Assembly (NCBI GenBank): GCA_029948255.1
Contig: JALIZF010001844.1
Span: 186,001-250,000 of the forward strand
Origin: Telmatactis stephensoni
Lineage: Eukaryota > Cnidaria > Anthozoa > Actiniaria > Isophelliidae
Direction: 5' to 3'
DNA: 64,000 nucleotides
Part shown: in pieces, positions 12,043 through 23,097 of the stretch
Layout: every line of letters starts with the position of its first letter
Position numbering within the stretch: the first letter of the stretch is position 1
Translations under genes and position numbers: made by a program
Notes under the pieces: model-generated
Seen by the model: only the letters and a program-made list of their open reading frames with translations
Databases searched by the model: none
Told to the model about the DNA's origin: nothing

Positions 12043-12326
12043 CAAGAGACCATAATACTAAGAGAGCGAAACTCATTCATTATTGATGTCTGTGCGATGT
12101 TCGTGGCGCCTAAAGCTATTTTAGTAACTTCGCCATCGCGCGCGCAAGGCTGATTTTTGATGTGCGCGCGAAAGGGACGATTTGCTTTCAGTTTTTGAAT
12201 TCTATTGTTTAAGAGCCTTGCGCGCGCAATGGCGAAGTCACTAAAAATAGCCTTAGCCGCCACGAACATCGCACAGATCTAGACATCAATACTGAGTTTC
12301 GCTCTCTTAAGTATTATGGTCTCTTG
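12043..12326. mobile_element. hAT-like non-autonomous element, 284 bp
   Basis: Starts CAAGAGACCATAATACT and ends with its reverse complement (...GGTCTCTTG). It is flanked by ATAGAGT at 12,036-12,042 and 12,327-12,333, a 7-bp target duplication that could be read as 8. CA...TG ends with a 7-8 bp duplication fit the hAT superfamily. The inside is also an inverted repeat around GCGCGCG-rich arms (12,135-12,160 and 12,215-12,235), so the single strand can form one long hairpin. No protein is encoded. Confidence 0.75.
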
Positions 12327-12663
12327 ATAGAGTACAGTGTACATGGAAAACGAATGGTCAAAATTGTAATGACCTAGAACTAATAAAGACGAAGACACTC
12401 AATGACAATCTCTCAGTAGAGGTTCATTTATTCAACAATGTAAATTGTTCAGCAGCTGGTTCCTTTCATAATCGTGTAAATTGTCTATCATATCAAAGAA
12501 GAATCACGAGTTTTATATTTGGGTGTTTTGATAAATCTACACCCAGTCTAGGCTGCACTTACTAAGTTGAGCTTCCAACATTCATTTTCCCACCGAATAT
12601 ATAATATCTGTAGCAAAGTCATTTTCCTTACAACTTTATGACTGAATTTCACAGTGTCAAGCA

Positions 12664-13710
12664 ATGAACATCACCAGAAACTCAAGCCTCGGGAATGAAA
12701 CTTTTTCCTCCAACATTTCATCATCAGGAGGGTTTGTTGCGCCATGGTTTAAAATTGACATCCCAGAAAGTGCAAGAATTTCATTCTCTGTCTCGTATAG
12801 CTTGGTGCTTGTGTTGTCGATTGTTGGCAATGCGTACATCATTGCTATCGTTCTTCGTAACAAGGAAATGCATTCTACAGTCAATTATCACATCGTCAAC
12901 ATGGCATCGTCTGACATCGTTGGCTCTATTGTGTATATACCTGTATCTCTGTCAGAGCTGGTTACTCTTTCGCGTGAATGGAGAGTAGCAGGAACTTTGG
13001 GAAACATCCTTTGCAAGGTTTTTCCATTTATTGGAAATGTTTGTACTGTTGTATCCATTTTAAGCAATGTGGCTATCGGACTAGATCGTTTCTTTGCTGT
13101 TATTTTCCCAATGAAGCCTATCCCACGATTCCTCAAATGTCGTACAGTTTTTGCTGCAATCTGGTTCATTCCCATAGCATCGTTCTCAATTTTCTTGTTC
13201 ACCTACCAACTGATTCCCTACGATGGCGTGAACATATGCACAATCAAGTGGCCAGCAAATTTCGATGTAATCAAGGTACAAGCCACCCTCTACCTAACAA
13301 TTGTCATTGCTTATTTCGTCGCACCGTTGATCATCATTACATCAATGTATCTAGCCATTGCTTGTAGCCTCAAACGACAGAAACTACCCGAACAGCAGTC
13401 GACGGACTTCCAAAAGAGCAGACGAAAGCGTAACATTGGGATCATCAAGATGTCGTTCACAATCGTGGCGTGCTTTTTTGCCTGCTGGTTTCCGTATCAA
13501 TTCCTCTTTATTATGAAACATTTGGTGTGGAAAGAAGCTATCCCAGCTGCAATCGCGCCCTTTTACCACCTCTTGGAGCAATGTTCCGATATAATTTCCT
13601 ATGTCAGTTTCTTCACCAATCCGTTGATTTGTTTTATCTTCAGCAGTAATTACCGTAAATACCTGAAGAAGACTTTTCCATTCAACCTCTTCTTATCAAA
13701 CCGCGCCTAA
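12664..13710 (+). CDS. Class A GPCR, copy 4 (orphan, intact)
   Basis: 348-aa single-exon receptor, clearly paralogous to copies 2 and 3 but more diverged. The N-terminus has the same four sequons (MNITRNSSLGNETF...). It keeps GN in TM1, D in TM2, Cys before TM3, DRF at the end of TM3, a basic loop 3 (SRRKRN) and NPLICF in TM7. Unlike copies 2 and 3 it has the standard CWFP in TM6, so it may signal more conventionally. The first extracellular segment differs (WFKIDIPES in place of WLIVLPES), as does the second extracellular loop before TM5. Ligand unknown. Confidence 0.9.
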   Translation: MNITRNSSLGNETFSSNISSSGGFVAPWFKIDIPESARISFSVSYSLVLVLSIVGNAYIIAIVLRNKEMHSTVNYHIVNMASSDIVGSIVYIPVSLSELVTLSREWRVAGTLGNILCKVFPFIGNVCTVVSILSNVAIGLDRFFAVIFPMKPIPRFLKCRTVFAAIWFIPIASFSIFLFTYQLIPYDGVNICTIKWPANFDVIKVQATLYLTIVIAYFVAPLIIITSMYLAIACSLKRQKLPEQQSTDFQKSRRKRNIGIIKMSFTIVACFFACWFPYQFLFIMKHLVWKEAIPAAIAPFYHLLEQCSDIISYVSFFTNPLICFIFSSNYRKYLKKTFPFNLFLSNRA

Positions 13711-14720
13711 ATTGGTCTGAATGGCGCGCAATACAAGTCGAGAAAAGCATGCATGCGCAAGTCTTACAAATGACTATTTCTCAGCTGTGTGTATATGTAT
13801 TTTACTAGCTAGAAGATTGCGAAGAAATTTATAGACAATTTGCTGTTCCAAGTTTAAGAACTCAAAGATAAATATAAATTAAAAACTAACAAAGACTGTA
13901 GAACAGTTATTAATAGCATCATGGAGTCTCACTGCAATTAGAAGATTTTAAAGGACGAAATGAAACAGTTAAAAACTGAAGCTAGTAAACTAAAGAATAA
14001 AAAAGTGATTCCAATACATATACAGTTATTGATCTCCGAGAACCTTAATGGACTCTTTTTCTGCGCATTTAATTTAGCCTGGAAAATGCTAAAATGACTT
14101 TTGTAGGCGTGTTAGAATGCAAAATTGTCAGTATCTATATACTTAGTAAAAGTTGACAAATTAGAACTCAAAAATAAGCTGATGTAAAATACTAAACTAT
14201 TCATATTCTCATCGTTTTATCGGGGGGGGGGGGGCAGGGATGGAGTCAATTTCTATAATTAGAAGCTAGTATTTCCCCCTAATTGACAGCTTGAATATAG
14301 AGGTTTTAATATTCAAGATCGCATTGCTTCACTTTGCATATGTTTTCTTCCAGGTGCTTCAGTTTGAGCAACAAAATCATACATCTTTTCGGGTATTGCG
14401 TTGTTCCATTCGTTGAATTTTCCTTGAGGTTTAAGTTTGTTTGAATATATAAAGATACAAACAGATCAAGTCTAAACCATTCAGTTCACTGTAGTCACTT
14501 ATAGCTCGTTCATTCGGCTTAGAGAGCCGAGTAAGATGGCTGAGGGCCGAAACTGCCGCTTCATTTATCGATTATGGTAATACAAGAAAAACATATCCCG
14601 CCAAGAACATCATGTGTCAAAAAATGAATTAATTTAAAAAAGCATATTATTTGAAGATGAATTTTGAAACTACAATTTCACCTCTAGTTTTGTAAAGGTT
14701 CGGAACAAATGTGGGAAAAA

Positions 14721-14722
<2 letters not shown>
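13711..14722. other. Receptor 3' flank and spacer
   Basis: No gene seen. Its first 500 bp resembles the 3' flanks of copies 2 and 3. A poly-G run at 14,222-14,233 and general AT-rich sequence follow. Confidence 0.45.

Positions 14723-14772
<50 letters not shown>
14723..14772. repeat. (GA)n microsatellite
   Basis: About 25 uninterrupted GA units. Confidence 0.97.
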
Positions 14773-14776
<4 letters not shown>

Positions 14777-14989
14777 AAGGTAGGACACGAAAAGCTTTTC
14801 CTCTCTTATTAGTGGCTATAGGGGAAAGCAGCTAAAATCCAACGAAAATCGTTGAAACTCATTCAGAGGGTTGTCAAGAGCAACAAGAAGACACAGTAAG
14901 TATTTAAGTTAATTCTATTGTGAATTAAGGCAAAAAACCGAACGTTCAAAAGTCGCTTTATAATCTCTAGTAAATCATTACAGATAATG

Positions 14990-15420
14990 ACCTTGGGCTA
15001 CCTGTGGTGAAAGGACTATAGCTAGCTGCTTGACATGCTGAACGTATGTGGTCCATCTTTCTGAGTTATAAAGTAAGGTGTTATACTACAGCTTGGTAGA
15101 CAGCTATCTTAGTTGATAATTAAGGTGATCCATGTCGTAGCTGCATGTTCCATACACGAGTGTACAACCGTCCCCCCGGGGGCAACCGTCCGAAGGAGGC
15201 ACTTGCTTTGGAGATACGATTTGAGATCTCGCGATCTAATTGTCCATCCTCTAAGAGGACGCTTCAGAGATATTTAAAGGCATTAGTGTGTTTCAGCTCT
15301 ACATAGACACTTAGAGCAGTACCCTGCTGGTATGGAGGTGGTTGATACATGACTTCTGTTTTCTTAGTGCTTATGGTGAGACCAAAGTTATTCGCTGCAG
15401 AGTAATAAGAAGTTGCTAAA
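14990..15420 (-). mobile_element. Non-LTR retrotransposon fragment (reverse transcriptase, C-terminal part)
   Basis: Minus-strand translation from about 15,410 gives NFGLTISTKKTEVMYQPPP, then ELKHTNAFKYL, then a stop, then LEDGQLDREISNRISKASA with FGRL, then TKIAVYQAVV. These are the conserved blocks after the catalytic site of CR1/RTE-like LINE reverse transcriptases (FGLTI..KKTEV, F.YLGS, D..EI..RI.KA...F..L, TK..VY...V). Stops and small indels show a dead fragment. The catalytic YADD box is not present. Confidence 0.8.
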
Positions 15421-15429
15421 CCCTTAAAA

Positions 15430-16356
15430 AATAAAAACAATTAATAAAATCTTAAATTCAATTCTAAACTTAATTGGCAACCAGTGCAAATCTATAAATA
15501 AGACAGCAATATGAAAATGTTTACTTTCATTGCATATTAATCTAGCACACATGTTCTGAACGCGCTGCAGTTTATTGATTTGATATTTTGGGAGGCCAAC
15601 TATCTGTAGTAATTATTGGGAGGAGAATATGGATATATCCAAGCAGTCCAGGACTAATTTTGTGGAAATCGAATCAAGGAAACAAGACCGAGTCTAATAG
15701 ATGCACGAACCAAATCGCGCACCTCAGTCCTCTATAAATTAAATGAAATTAATAAATTAATTAAAGTTCTGTCGAAGCAATTATTCATTTCCGATCATAT
15801 CATTTTCATTATATTTCATGAACAACTTGCGGCTAAGATCAAAAGTGTGATGAACCATTAATTGTTCAAGGCGATTATGAAACTTGATGAAATTGAACAA
15901 TAATAAAGTTCTTTTAATAATTCTTGTGCGCTTTCTGTCATACCAGCTGAAGCAAGACTAGTCATCATTAATTTGTTGAAAAAATAATGAAACTAGAATT
16001 CATGACAGAAGGAATTAATGAAGAAAAGACGAAAAGAAGAAAAGAAGAAAGGAAGAAAGGAAGAAAGGACAGAAAGAAGAAAGAAGCTAAGGAAGGACCT
16101 GACTAGAAAGGTCTAGAAAGAAATTAAAGGAAAAAAGTTCTCAATACATTAACATTTAGACATGCACGTCATAATCAAGTAATATGACGTGCACAAATAA
16201 AGGTCGCCTTTACATTGAGTGCAAATATATTAATTAAGGAAGATGTTTATTGTTTAATTTCAGTTCGCAGCCAAACCGACCACATCTGAATCTTCTTAAC
16301 TTCTTATTTCGGCTACGGAGCTATGTACTAGAAATAACTGATTTAGGTTCATAGAG
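15430..16356. other. Spacer upstream of receptor copy 5
   Basis: No gene seen. It holds an AAG-rich purine stretch at about 16,020-16,090. Its last part replaces the usual 5' flank of the receptor family, so copy 5 may have lost its promoter. Confidence 0.4.
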
Positions 16357-17543
16357 TCGAACACTGCCAGAAACTCAAGCCTCGGGAATGAAACTTTTTT
16401 CTCAAACATTTCATCATCAGGAGGGTTTGTTGCGTCATGGTTAATCGTCCTCCCAGAAAGTGCAAGAATTGCATTCTCTGTCTCGTATAGCTTGGTGCTT
16501 GTGTTGTCGGTTGTTGGCAATGCATACATCATTGCTATCGTTCTTCGTAACAAACAAATGCATTCTACAATTAATTATCACATCGTCAACATGGCACTGT
16601 CTGACATCGTTGGCTCTGTTGCGTATATACCTGTTTGCCTTTCACGGATGATTACCCTTTCGTACGAATGGAGAGTAGCAGGAATCTTGGGAAACATCAC
16701 TTGCAAAGCTCATATATTCATAGCAGATGTTTGTAGAGTGGTTTTCATAAACCCGTGAAACAAAGTGTAATAACTAAAGTGTAATAAAGTGTAATACACC
16801 GAAAACACAAAAGAAAACGTGGACATGAAAGTGTAATAAAGTGTAATACGCTAAAGTTTATTTCACGGGTTTATGAAAACCACTCTATTGCTGTATCCAT
16901 TTTAAGTAATGTGGCTGTCGGATTAGATCGTTTCTTTGCTGTTGTTTTTCCAATGAAGCCCAGTCCACGATTCCTTAAAAATCGTATAGCTCTTCCTGCA
17001 ATCTGGTTCACTGCCATGGCACTGTTTACCATCGACTTATTCACCTACCAACTGATTCTCTACTATAGTGTGAACATATGCACCATGAAATGGCCAGAAA
17101 AGCGTTGACGGAATCAAGGCAAAAACCATCCGCTATACCTAACAATTCTCATTGTTAATTTCGTTGCACCGTTGATCATCATTACATCACTGTATCTAGC
17201 CATTGCTTGTAGCATCAAACGACAGAGACTACCCGAACAGCAATCGACGGACTTCCAAAAGAGGAGACGAAAGCGTAACATTGGGATCATCAAGATGTTG
17301 TTCCTAACAATCGTGGCGTGCTTTTTTGCCTGCTGGATTCCATATCATGCCTTCATTTCTCTGACACATTTGGTGTGGAAATTTGCCATCCCAGCTGCAA
17401 TCACGCCCTTTTATCAAATCTTGGTGCAATGTTCCATGATTATTGCCTGCGTTAGTTTCTTCACCAATCCGTTGATTTGTTTCACCTTCAGCAGTAATTA
17501 TCGTAAATACCTGAAGAAGACTTTCCCATTCAACCTCTTCTGA
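16357..17543 (+). pseudogene. Class A GPCR, copy 5, MITE-disrupted
   Basis: Receptor paralog with several lesions. The position of the family start codon reads TCG (16,357) instead of ATG. The frame then runs through TM1, TM2 and into TM3, where a 150-bp MITE with a TA duplication is inserted (16,736-16,885). MITE plus TA is 152 bp, so the reading frame is shifted. After it, TM3-TM4 continue (GLDRFFAVVFP), then a one-base insertion near 17,100 (WPEKR then stop) breaks the second extracellular loop. The frame recovers before TM5. TM6 has CWIP and TM7 has NPLICF. A small insertion near 17,540 places a stop slightly early. Confidence 0.85.
16736..16885. mobile_element. MITE, 150 bp, TA target site
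   Basis: Ends are GAGTGGTTTTCATAAACCCG and its reverse complement; the flanking TA is duplicated (16,734-16,735 and 16,886-16,887). The uninterrupted site can be read from the paralogs (TTTGTATTGCTG). TA duplication fits Tc1/mariner-type mobilisation. The inside contains repeated aaagtgtaata units. Confidence 0.88.
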
Positions 17544-17549
17544 TCTCAT

Positions 17550-18826
17550 CAAACCGTGCCTAATGGTTCTGCCGAATATCAATTGAAGACTGCACGAAAA
17601 ACATGACTGAAGGAATTAAAAAGCAAATCCCTTTATTGACTATGCATATACTTTACAAGAAGGCATCCAGAACATTTAAAAATATTCAAAAGGATTAAGG
17701 AACTGAAAATTATTTAAAAGCCTTTGGCAATGTTTAAGAAGTCGGATGAAAATAAATGGAGAGAAAACAGAAACTCGACTAAAGGCCTACAGCGTCTAGA
17801 CGAGGGAAATACTGAGTTGTTGTAACTAATTGTTATCGATAGAACCGATTTTGTATGACCGTACCTTGAAAACGGTACGCCCGTACGGTATGGTTACGAC
17901 AGGATTTTCGAATTTTTTCTAGACATTAAGGCACAGCGCCGTAAGTTGCCCAATCATATGAAAACCGCTCTTAATTTAGAAACGGATCTTTTTAGGGTTG
18001 TTGGAAGGCAAAACTTGTCTATTTAGAAAATAAATTGACAAACAATAACGCAAAAATACTGAGCTGATGTTAAGCCAATAATATTCCTATTCTTTATCGG
18101 TCTTTAATTTTCTGTAATTATCAATGTCAAATATTCTAGAAAGACTTTTCTTCACGTGTTAAGATAGACCAACGTGTCTGGTTAGAATATATAATGAAAT
18201 GATCATTCAGTTTAGGCCTAGTTCAAACGTCGCATCTCACATGTGCGGAATTCAATGCAAATGAGATGATAATGAGTAGAAACAAAAGATTTGACTAATT
18301 TGCATTGAATTCGACACATGTGAGATGCGACGTTTGAACTAGGTATTGCACCTGTACATACATGATCATCAATAGATATAACATCTCATTGATAGATTAT
18401 TAAATATAAGTTGTTAATAGTCTATGTTTTATAATTATGCTGTATTTAGATGATGCTATATAATCAGCGTATCAATAAATAATGTCCAATATCCAATGTG
18501 GTAGTTTATGTGGTAGAATTTACAAGGGGACTCAATATATTGCTTTGTTTGTTTGTTTGTTTTTGTTTTTGTTTTGCCTGTTTTGTTTTTGGTTTTTTGT
18601 TTGTTTGCATGTTTATTTATTTGTTGGTTGGTTGGTTGGTTGACGTCTTTAACATTAGCACTAAGTATTTGAATTCTCGATACCTTGAAGACAAGTTTTA
18701 ATATTCAAATTTGCTTTACTTTCTCCTTCCATGATATGTTTCAGTGTTTGTCAGTAAAGGCTACAGTTCAGTCGGGCAGAAACAAAATCGCGTTTTCCTA
18801 GGGTTTCTAGTGTTTTGGGTAATTAG
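17550..18826. other. Spacer with a hairpin MITE and TTTG-rich tract
   Basis: No gene seen. The first part repeats receptor 3' flank. 18,217-18,343 is an almost perfect inverted repeat (arms begin cctagttcaaacgtcgcatc) around a short loop, a MITE of about 127 bp. 18,540-18,645 is low-complexity TTTG/TTGG sequence. Confidence 0.55.
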
Positions 18827-19714
18827 TATACACCTATTTCAAAAAAAGTTGTCGTACGAGAGGTCTCAAGCTTACGCGACAAGGCCGAAAAGGAGTATGG
18901 GTATGTTACGAGAAGGACTAGTCGGGATCGCCTGCTCTGCTAACTCGTTTATTAGACTTTGAACAAGAGCTAATTACAAGCTAAGCAAGGGTTGGTACTA
19001 CAAGGCGGGATAGAGCCAGGCCAACCAGAAAGACTTTCCTTAGTCGGAGGGGTTGTCAGAAGGAGTTCCTTACTCGACCACTTTCCTTACTTAGGGCTGT
19101 ACTTTCCAATTAACACTGAGTCGTACCCCAAACTTGCCTCGCTAGTATGTACAAAGCCTTAGTTAATGTGCGAGTGTAACAAATATATCGACAGTCCTTA
19201 AATAACAACTAAACTAGATCTAATTTCCTGTTTACATCACGTTTGGAGCTAAAGTGAAACCCTACGTTGGTCTGTTTGGGTTATAGTGAAAGAGTATGTG
19301 TCACACAGGAACTGAAAGCAAATCCTATGATCAAAACAGTCAAGGTTACAACACTAAAAATGCTTAACTAGTAAATTAATAAATACATAATTATTGGAAA
19401 TCTGTAGCGTAACAGGTAGTAGGAAAAAAAATCACTCTTTTTCAGGTTTGGTCTTGATTTTAGCATCAGCAAGTGAACTTCTTTAGTGTTTAAGGTTAAG
19501 GCCGCAAGCTATTTTGAGTTGTCGTATGGCTGATTTGTGTGTTTTTATAGCTTTAGTAATTTTAACCGCCGTCCGATTGGCTCAGTTGGTTGAGCGTCGA
19601 TCTCTCGTGCGGGAGGTCGGGGTTCGAATCCCGGCCGGACCAACACTCAGGGTCTTTAAATAATTGAGAAGGTGCTGCCTTTGTAGTTACATCTGCAAAT
19701 GGTTAGACCTTCAG

Positions 19715-19748
<34 letters not shown>

Positions 19749-20016
19749 TGTCTCCCATCCCTTCCTTAACCTGTATATGGGGGACATTAAAGAACCTGTT
19801 GAACTATTCGCATAAGAGTAGGGGATTGTCGCCTGGTACAACAGTCTGTCCTTACTACTAACAAATTCTAAGCGCATTTGATTATATACCAATAGATATT
19901 TGCGCTATATAAATGCAAAATTTTCATTTCAATTTTATTTCATTTCTACCCATACTCCCTTTCGGGTTAGACGTCGCGTAAGCTTTTGCCGACAACATTA
20001 ATTGAAACAGGTATAT
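18827..20016. mobile_element. TIR element, 1.2 kb, containing a SINE
   Basis: The left end (tatacacctatttcaaaaaa, then gttgtcgtacgagaggtctc) and right end (inverted, ending gaaacaggtatata) match the short element at 7,074-7,368. The inside has no long reading frame. A tRNA-derived SINE (19,571-19,935) lies within it. The missing transposase makes the class uncertain. Confidence 0.6.
19571..19935 (+). mobile_element. tRNA-derived SINE
   Basis: The head is tRNA-like: GTCCGATTGGCTCAGTTGG (A box) and GGGTTCGAATCCCGG (B box), ending CGGACCA. A non-tRNA body follows, with ctcggataaggactttaaac and cattaaagaacctgttgaac, then a TATAAATGCAAAA-type tail. The body argues for a SINE and not a working tRNA gene. 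The acceptor stem also pairs imperfectly. Confidence 0.75.
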
Positions 20017-21145
20017 ATGTTAATCTCTTGCGGTCGAGACTGAAATTAAGAATCAATACATTCAATTGTGTTTGAGGTTTTCGGTAATTGCCCAAGTCGC
20101 TCTCTCTTAAATCAAAAGTCATTACCAATTGTTTTAGATTTGCCTGAAGTTATTAACATATATCATGAATACTTCGAAGATTCCCTCGTATATTACTGTT
20201 TGCTTGTAAACAAGTATGAATTTTCTCATTGATCGTATATGTAGAAATCGTATATGTTGTAGGTAGAAATCTTTCTTTCAAGATGCGATATGTTTTCTGT
20301 TTGTACATCGCAAAAGGTGTCAAATCCTTCAATTTTTTTTCTGCCCAAAGCAATGTTAGTTGCCACATGGAGTGAGGCATTTTTCACAGTATTTATCACT
20401 TCATATGGTAGGGTATTATATATATATATTTTCAGGATGTAAAACCATTCCGATCCCAAGCTGTATCACAGGATGGAAGGTTAGGGGTCGGGGTCGAGGA
20501 CCCTTGAAGCTGAACCAATTCAAGTATGTGGTTTCCAGCAAAGAAATAAAGAAACAAATAAAAATGTACTACTGTTGATGTCAAAGAATATCACGCCTTA
20601 AAAAGGGTTGGGCTTGAAGCTTTTGTATATTTAGTGTATTTATCAAATCCAACCTCGACTTGAAACCATTGTTCGTGTGCACTGAAACGAATTCGGGAAA
20701 GGTCTATTCAAGTTCAGTTTGTAGTTTCCAGCTGAAAACGGAAATAAAATGTACTGTAGATGTCAAAGAATATCTGGTTAGTTTTAGTTTCAACACAACA
20801 ATTTCAGTTAAGGTGGTTCCTCGATTTCATTTTTAAATATCCTGAGACAAAGATTGAGTGTAGATTGACCATAATTGGTCAAAATTAAGGATACTGACAA
20901 TGATGACGTATGATGCCAATATGTCAGTAAAGTTTCATTTATTTAACAATAATTATTCAGGTTCCTTTTATTTCCTGTAAGTTGTCTATATAGTAACATA
21001 CCCAGCAAGAGTCATCATTTTTATGACGGTGTTTGGTAAAACCTACGTAGCCTAAACCACTCTTATTTGAATTTCCAACTGCATTCATTCATTTTGCATT
21101 CAGGTTTTCCTAAAACTTTATGACTAAACTTTATAGTGTCAAGCG
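20017..21145. other. 5' flank of receptor copy 6
   Basis: No gene seen. From about 20,430 it is homologous to the 5' flank of copy 1 (about 185-1,390), though it has only one copy of the internal duplication. Confidence 0.55.
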
Positions 21146-21437
21146 ATGAATATTACGAGAAATTCAAGCCTCGGGAATGAAAGTTTTACCTCGAACATTT
21201 CATCATCAGAAGAGTTTGTTGCGCCATGGTTAATCGTCCTCCCAGAAAGTGCAAGAATTTCATTCTCTGTCTCGTATAGCTTGGTGTTTCTGCTGTCGAT
21301 CGTTGGCAATGCATACATCATTGCTATCGTTCTTCGTAACAAACAAATGCATTCTACAATTAATTATCACATCGTCAACATGGCACTGTCTGACATAGTT
21401 GGCTCTATTGTGTATATACCTGTTCGCCTCTCATGGC

Positions 21438-22037
21438 AGTAGTATACAAATAGCGGTTCTGGGTCCGGTGCAAGCCGGTGCGCGCGGTGCAGGGGGAGTC
21501 ACGCCCCCGATAGAGGGGAGGTCACTCGCCGGTGCTAGGGGAGTCACACAACAGCGACCAGGGAGTCACGCGACGGCGATCCGCTTCCAGGACAAACGTC
21601 TTATAAACCGAGGGCTTAGGATTTTCCCACAAATCTGTTGAACCCTTCAACCATTAATGTCATTAATCTACTGTTGGATACAAGATGAACCCAATCAAAT
21701 TTATGAAAAAGCTCTTTATTTCCACGTATGCAGTGGAAGTGTGCAAACAACTCGATATTAAACAAGTCAAAAACACTAACGCGTTTAATTACAGCATTAT
21801 CGTCAAACATGTACCAAGTAATCAAAGATACAGTTAAAGTGATCCGAATGTATTGAGAAGGGACAAAATAATAATCTAAAAGGATGTAAAATCGACGAAC
21901 GAAAAGGCCTTCATGACAAGGCGCTCGGACACAATGTACACAATGGAAAAAGCTTTGAATAAACAAATGAAGCAGAACTGATCGCGAATTTGCATAAGTT
22001 CTAGACACAAAACGTTCCACACAACATTTGTACTTTA
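21438..22037. repeat. Left terminal inverted repeat, 600 bp
   Basis: Reverse complement of 27,725-28,324; wherever I compared them the two are identical. The outer 170 bp is GC-rich with repeated GGGGAGTCAC-like units; the inner 430 bp is AT-rich and contains an open frame. Match ends after tactttA at 22,037. Confidence 0.92.
21616..22020 (-). CDS. Open frame inside the left repeat (hypothetical)
   Basis: 134-codon frame reading outward, identical in protein to the frame in the right repeat. It is rich in F, H, Y and C with possible hydrophobic helices (a run near ITLTVSLITW). There is no ATG in this copy: upstream in frame lies a stop, then a stretch entered only by GTG. If anything is translated it is more likely the right copy. 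No family recognised. It could be chance coding within a conserved non-coding repeat. Confidence 0.25.
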   Translation of the reverse strand: MERFVSRTYANSRSVLLHLFIQSFFHCVHCVRAPCHEGLFVRRFYILLDYYFVPSQYIRITLTVSLITWYMFDDNAVIKRVSVFDLFNIELFAHFHCIRGNKELFHKFDWVHLVSNSRLMTLMVEGFNRFVGKS

Positions 22038-22222
22038 CAGAACAGTTCTTTTTTTATCCCGGTGCAACCGCCTCATTAAAACTTTTTTATAGATAGGATT
22101 TTTAGGGGGAAAAAAGTATAGTCATTAAACAAAACGTCTGTGAGTTCAACGTGTTTTTATTAACAGAATTCAGTATCTAAACAAAACTTTTCAGCTAAGA
22201 CATTTCTCAACCTTCATGTCTT

Positions 22223-23041
22223 TCAACTCGATTCTTGACCATCCTCATCATCCACGAGTTTTAATTTCTTGTTCTTCACGGACTGTTGGTGAACAGCGTT
22301 ACAGTCGCGACAGCGACAGAATTTGACTTTCGTGGTCTGAGCATCTACTGGAAAGATGTAAGTGCAAACATCACACTCGATGTATTGATTGTCTCGACAG
22401 TAATATGCCTCACGCCACAAACATCTTGGACATTCAACCACAGGAATAGAGTAAAACTTTACAAAGTCACGGCAGACGTGGCACTCTCTGGGCTCATCTT
22501 CCGATTCCGAAATTTCCGGTTCGGAACTCTCCTCTGACTCTAAGCTTCCACTAACACTCTCGCCGTCCGACTCTGAACTTTCTCTTTCGGAGATTTCGTC
22601 ACTAGTTTCACTGTCTGTCTCGTCCTCTTCTGGTTGCCTAGCAACCAGATCCGCTAGCAACTTCTTATTACGGATCAGTTTCTTATCAATACCGATCTCC
22701 GATAATCCTTGAGTGAACGTTTTCAACCCACGAGGCACTTTAACATCTAGATTCAAAGGTAGCATGGCATACTCGATCAGCTCTGCCATGCTGGTGACAG
22801 GAATTCTTCGCTCATGATACATCATCTCACCATGAGAATTCCAGTATAAAATACTTTTTGAAGCCGTCAGAGTATGGAGAAAAGCTAGAGCTTTATCTTC
22901 TGGAATACTCTGAGAGAGGTCCTGTAGAACTTGGTCAATATCTTCCTTGTCCCACAAGACCTGTTCTGAGTGAATACTCCCGTCATGAGAATGCTCTGAA
23001 TCGTATTCAGTGTCAGTAGAATCACTACGTGCTCTCTTCAT
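22223..23041 (-). CDS. Polinton accessory protein: acidic, with C-terminal zinc cluster
   Basis: 272 aa, intact. Residues 1-40 are acidic and Ser-rich after a basic MKRAR start. Residues about 45-135 form a globular block with ILYWNSHGEM, then a hydrophobic helix and a GLKTF...ELIRN-type end; I recall similar blocks in other animal Polinton and adintovirus-like frames. Residues about 140-190 are an acidic Glu/Ser tract. The C-terminal 75 residues have CHVC, CPRC, CDVC and CRCRDC pairs plus a final His, enough ligands for two or more zinc ions. Role unknown; a virion or DNA-packaging accessory factor is a guess. A minus-strand poly-A signal (AATAAAAA) lies near 22,155. The upstream pX-like gene ends 56 bp before this start. 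Confidence 0.75.
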   Translation of the reverse strand: MKRARSDSTDTEYDSEHSHDGSIHSEQVLWDKEDIDQVLQDLSQSIPEDKALAFLHTLTASKSILYWNSHGEMMYHERRIPVTSMAELIEYAMLPLNLDVKVPRGLKTFTQGLSEIGIDKKLIRNKKLLADLVARQPEEDETDSETSDEISERESSESDGESVSGSLESEESSEPEISESEDEPRECHVCRDFVKFYSIPVVECPRCLWREAYYCRDNQYIECDVCTYIFPVDAQTTKVKFCRCRDCNAVHQQSVKNKKLKLVDDEDGQESS

Positions 23042-23097
23042 GTTGCTTCCTCGATGATCAATGTTTTAATGAGCTTCTTCTTTATACGCAGGAATAT

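Noticed and set aside
19571..19645. A functional tRNA gene
   Set aside because: The A and B boxes are good, but the acceptor pairing is poor and a SINE body follows.
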